A stretch of 8,612 bases of DNA, from NCBI GenBank assembly GCA_964620215.1, contig CAZUJE010000119.1, positions 1 to 8,612 on the forward strand, read 5' to 3'. The notes beneath the pieces are model-generated. The model was given only the letters and a program-made list of their open reading frames with translations. It ran no database searches and was not told where the DNA came from. A program made the position numbers and the translations under genes. Origin of the DNA: JAUSIF01 sp964620215 (GTDB lineage Bacteria > Pseudomonadota > Alphaproteobacteria > Rhizobiales > Xanthobacteraceae). Shown piece by piece: positions 6,521-8,612 of this stretch (positions are counted from its first letter, which is position 1; every line of letters starts with the position of its first letter).

Positions 6521-7207
6521 ATGAGCGATACGCCAGCCCTGCATCTGGAAGCCGTCGAACGGCGCTATGTGCAAGGCGATTCAACGCTTGAAATTCTGAG
6601 CGGCGCGACATTCTCGGTCTGGCCGGGAGAGTCGGTTGCGCTGATCGCGCCGTCCGGTGCCGGAAAATCCACGCTGCTGCATATCGCGGGACTGCTCGAA
6701 CATCCCGATGCGGGGGAGGTCTATATCGCCAACCGCCCGACGATACGGTTGCCGGATTCCGAGCGCACGACCATCCGCCGCAATGACATCGGCTTCGTCT
6801 ATCAGTTTCACCATCTGCTGCCGGAATTCACGGCCATCGAAAACACGATGCTGCCGCAGATGATCCGGGGCTTGAGCAAGAGCGAGGCGCGGACACGCGC
6901 GGCCGAGTTGCTCGCATTTCTCGGTCTGGGAGAGCGATACGAACATAGACCCGCCGAACTTTCCGGCGGCGAACAGCAGCGCGTGGCTATCGCGCGCGCG
7001 GTCGCCAACGCTCCGCATATTCTCCTGGCGGACGAGCCGACGGGAAATCTCGACCCGCATACGGCCAATCATGTGTTCGAGACGCTCGCAAAACTGGTGC
7101 GGGCCACGGAACTCGCGGCGGTGATTGCAACCCACAATCTCGAATTGGCTTCGCGCATGACCCGCCGGATTACGTTGCGGGAAGGGCAGATTGTGGAATT
7201 GGCCTGA
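6521..7207 (+). CDS. lolD: lipoprotein-releasing ABC transporter ATP-binding protein LolD
   Basis: LolD is the cytoplasmic ATPase that powers lipoprotein release through the LolC/E permease encoded just upstream. The 228-residue product has all nucleotide-binding parts: Walker A APSGAGKST (43-51), Q-loop VYQFHHLLPEF with Gln 95, signature LSGGEQQR (147-154), Walker B HILLADEP (166-173) followed by TGNLD, and the switch histidine in ATHN (205). FHHLLPEFTA after the Q-loop is typical of the LolD/MacB/FtsE group. The first Walker A position is alanine where most ABC ATPases have glycine; I believe this is frequent in alphaproteobacterial LolD. I chose ATG 6521, four bases after the lolC stop, because the protein then begins where LolD proteins do; an earlier in-frame start at 6419 would lie inside lolC and add a 34-residue unrelated tail. 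Translation is probably coupled to lolC. Confidence 0.95.
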   Translation: MSDTPALHLEAVERRYVQGDSTLEILSGATFSVWPGESVALIAPSGAGKSTLLHIAGLLEHPDAGEVYIANRPTIRLPDSERTTIRRNDIGFVYQFHHLLPEFTAIENTMLPQMIRGLSKSEARTRAAELLAFLGLGERYEHRPAELSGGEQQRVAIARAVANAPHILLADEPTGNLDPHTANHVFETLAKLVRATELAAVIATHNLELASRMTRRITLREGQIVELA

Positions 7208-7223
7208 ATTGCCGTAGTCCACA

Positions 7224-7247
7224 GGCCCGCGAGGATTTTTCCGGGCC
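7224..7247 (+). terminator. weak inverted repeat after lolD
   Basis: GGCCCG (7224-7229) and CGGGCC (7242-7247) could form a six-base-pair stem around a 12-base loop, 17 bases after the lolD stop. No T-run follows, so it is at best a weak or factor-dependent terminator. Otherwise the 102-base gap before dnaE shows no clear promoter. Confidence 0.2.
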
Positions 7248-7298
7248 AGAGAATCGACATACCGGCAACTAAGCTCCACGATCAACAATCATAGAATC

Positions 7299-7302
7299 GG
7301 AG
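7299..7302 (+). promoter_or_regulatory. ribosome binding site for dnaE TTG start
   Basis: GGAG ends seven bases before TTG 7310. Together with an in-frame TAG at 7292-7294 and the absence of another start codon between them, it fixes TTG as the dnaE start. Confidence 0.65.
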
Positions 7303-7309
7303 CAGCTTT

Positions 7310-8612
7310 TTGTCGGACGCCGGCTTCGTCCATCTTCATGTTCATTCGTCCTTCTCGTTGCTGGAAGGAGCGCTTCCGATTGCGCGGCTCGCGGACCTCA
7401 CGAAAGCCGACCGGCAGCCGGCGCTCGCGATCACGGACACCGGCAATCTGTTCGGCGCGCTGGAATTTTCCGAAAAGCTCGCGGGCTCCGGCATTCAGCC
7501 GATTGTCGGCTGTGCGCTCGCCGTGGACTTTGCCGACGATACCGCTCGCAATGGCAGCCTCGGCATGGGCCATCGGCCGCAACGGATGCCGCGGCTGGTT
7601 TTTCTCGCCAGCAGCGAAGCAGGTTACAAAAACCTGATTACGCTGGTGTCGAAAAGTTTTCTGGAGGCGGACAACCTCGAAGCGCCGCATCTCAAATTCG
7701 AGTGGCTGGCGCCGCATGCCGAAGGCCTGATCGTGCTGACTGGCGGGCCGGATGGCCCGATTGATGGAGCATTGGATCAGGCGCGCCCTGAACTGGCTGC
7801 GGCGCGGCTCGAGAAACTCGCGGCAATTTACAAAGGCCGCTTTTATGTTGAATTGCAGCGGCACGGGCTGGATTCCGAAAAGCTCGTGGAATTTTCACTG
7901 CTCGATCTGGCTTACACGCAAAAACTTCCGATCGTCGCCACCAACGAGCCGTTCTTCGCCAAGCGCGAGGATTTCGAGGCGCATGATGCGCTGCTCTCGA
8001 TCGCCGAAGGAAAACTCGTTTCCGACAATTCGCGGCGGCAGGTGACACCCGAGCATTATTTCAAGACGCGCAAGGAAATGGCGGCGCTGTTCGCCGACCT
8101 GCCGGAAGCGCTCGCATCCACCGTCGAAATCGCCCAGCGCTGCGCCTTCAGGCCGCGCACGCGCAATCCGATCCTTCCGCGCTTCACCGTCGGCGACAAA
8201 GCCGCCGACGAAGTCGCTGAATTGCGCAAGCGCGCGGAAGCGGGCCTGCAAGCGCGCCTGAAAAGCCATGGCCTCGCCCCCGGACAAACCGAACAGGTTT
8301 ATCGCGAGCGGCTGGAATTTGAACTCAAAGTCATCGGCGGCATGAAATACGCTGGCTACTTCCTGATCGTCGCCGATTTCATCCAATGGGCGAAAAAGCA
8401 GGGAATTCCGGTCGGGCCGGGGCGCGGATCGGGCGCTGGGTCGCTCGTTTCCTACGCGCTCACTATTACCGATCTTGATCCGCTTCGTTTCGGTTTGTTG
8501 TTCGAACGCTTCCTCAATCCGGAGCGCGTGTCGATGCCTGACTTCGACGTGGACTTCTGCCAGGACCGCCGCGACGAGGTGATCCGCTACGTGCAGGACC
8601 GCTACGGCCGCG
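7310..8612 (+). CDS. dnaE: DNA polymerase III subunit alpha (DnaE), N-terminal part
   Basis: DnaE is the catalytic subunit of the replicative DNA polymerase. The frame is open from TTG 7310 to the right edge, giving 434 of the family's roughly 1,150 residues. An N-terminal PHP domain begins FVHLHVHSSFSLLEGA (residues 6-21), followed by PALAITDTGNLFGALEF (37-53). The palm begins with a glycine-rich PGRGSGAGSLVSYAL region (from 370), and PDFDVDF (410-416) carries the first two catalytic aspartates, Asp 411 and Asp 413, equivalent to Asp401 and Asp403 of E. coli. The third lies beyond the edge. TTG is the only possible start: TAG at 7292 blocks the frame upstream, no other start codon intervenes, and GGAG lies at 7299-7302. 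The PHP domain keeps HxH but has Thr 44 where active PHP domains have the TDHG histidine, so it is probably inactive and proofreading would depend on DnaQ. This is DnaE1-type rather than PolC. Confidence 0.95.
   Translation, partial: MSDAGFVHLHVHSSFSLLEGALPIARLADLTKADRQPALAITDTGNLFGALEFSEKLAGSGIQPIVGCALAVDFADDTARNGSLGMGHRPQRMPRLVFLASSEAGYKNLITLVSKSFLEADNLEAPHLKFEWLAPHAEGLIVLTGGPDGPIDGALDQARPELAAARLEKLAAIYKGRFYVELQRHGLDSEKLVEFSLLDLAYTQKLPIVATNEPFFAKREDFEAHDALLSIAEGKLVSDNSRRQVTPEHYFKTRKEMAALFADLPEALASTVEIAQRCAFRPRTRNPILPRFTVGDKAADEVAELRKRAEAGLQARLKSHGLAPGQTEQVYRERLEFELKVIGGMKYAGYFLIVADFIQWAKKQGIPVGPGRGSGAGSLVSYALTITDLDPLRFGLLFERFLNPERVSMPDFDVDFCQDRRDEVIRYVQDRYGR

Noticed and set aside
5278..6522. 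A 414-codon minus-strand open frame opposite lolC
   Set aside because: It mirrors the lolC codon pattern, has a very charged low-information translation and no domain; lolC is clearly the real gene.
1..8612. Search for mobile elements, CRISPR arrays, defence or toxin-antitoxin genes, and tRNA or rRNA genes
   Set aside because: All coding sequence except the DUF1467 gene is assigned to conserved housekeeping families, and I saw no regularly spaced repeats, transposase fragments, target duplications or tRNA-like cloverleafs.

Overview
This window is a compact, all-plus-strand stretch of a GC-rich chromosome, by eye around 60% G+C. It reads as an alphaproteobacterium of the order Hyphomicrobiales (Rhizobiales), probably near Bradyrhizobium, Rhodopseudomonas or Afipia. 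The evidence is gene content and order: nuoN, a short birA, ribonuclease J, methylmalonyl-CoA epimerase, a DUF1467 protein, a short proS without an inserted editing domain, a LolC/E-type permease, lolD and dnaE. The family and genus placement is inference. Nothing suggests a plasmid, phage or genomic island. I saw no tRNA, rRNA, CRISPR array or insertion sequence.

Layout. Positions 1-434 hold the 3' end of nuoN, the last gene of the respiratory complex I cluster. Four genes follow almost without gaps: birA (437-1195), rnj (about 1207-2877), the epimerase gene mce (2882-3286) and a two-helix DUF1467 membrane protein (3287-3559). They look like a read-through extension of the nuo operon. A strong hairpin just after the DUF1467 stop probably marks the end of this unit. 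The only sizeable non-coding stretch (3560-3899) carries that hairpin, some possible RNA structure, a good sigma-70-type promoter with a palindrome around its -10 box, and a leader of about 110 nt. This promoter should drive proS (3900-5222), lolC (5248-6516) and lolD (6521-7207). dnaE starts with TTG at 7310 after a 102-nt gap and runs off the right edge.

How the genes relate. They are core functions rather than one pathway: proton-pumping NADH oxidation (NuoN), biotin loading of carboxylases (BirA), RNA turnover and rRNA maturation (RNase J), propionyl-CoA/methylmalonyl-CoA metabolism (epimerase), proline-tRNA charging (ProS), lipoprotein release from the inner membrane (LolC/LolD) and chromosome replication (DnaE). 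BirA and the epimerase connect loosely, because propionyl-CoA carboxylase is biotin-dependent and makes the epimerase's substrate.

I found no convincing new biological system. The points most worth a second look are the regulatory region ahead of proS, the uncharacterised DUF1467 gene coupled to mce, and the repeated TTGA stop/start overlaps.
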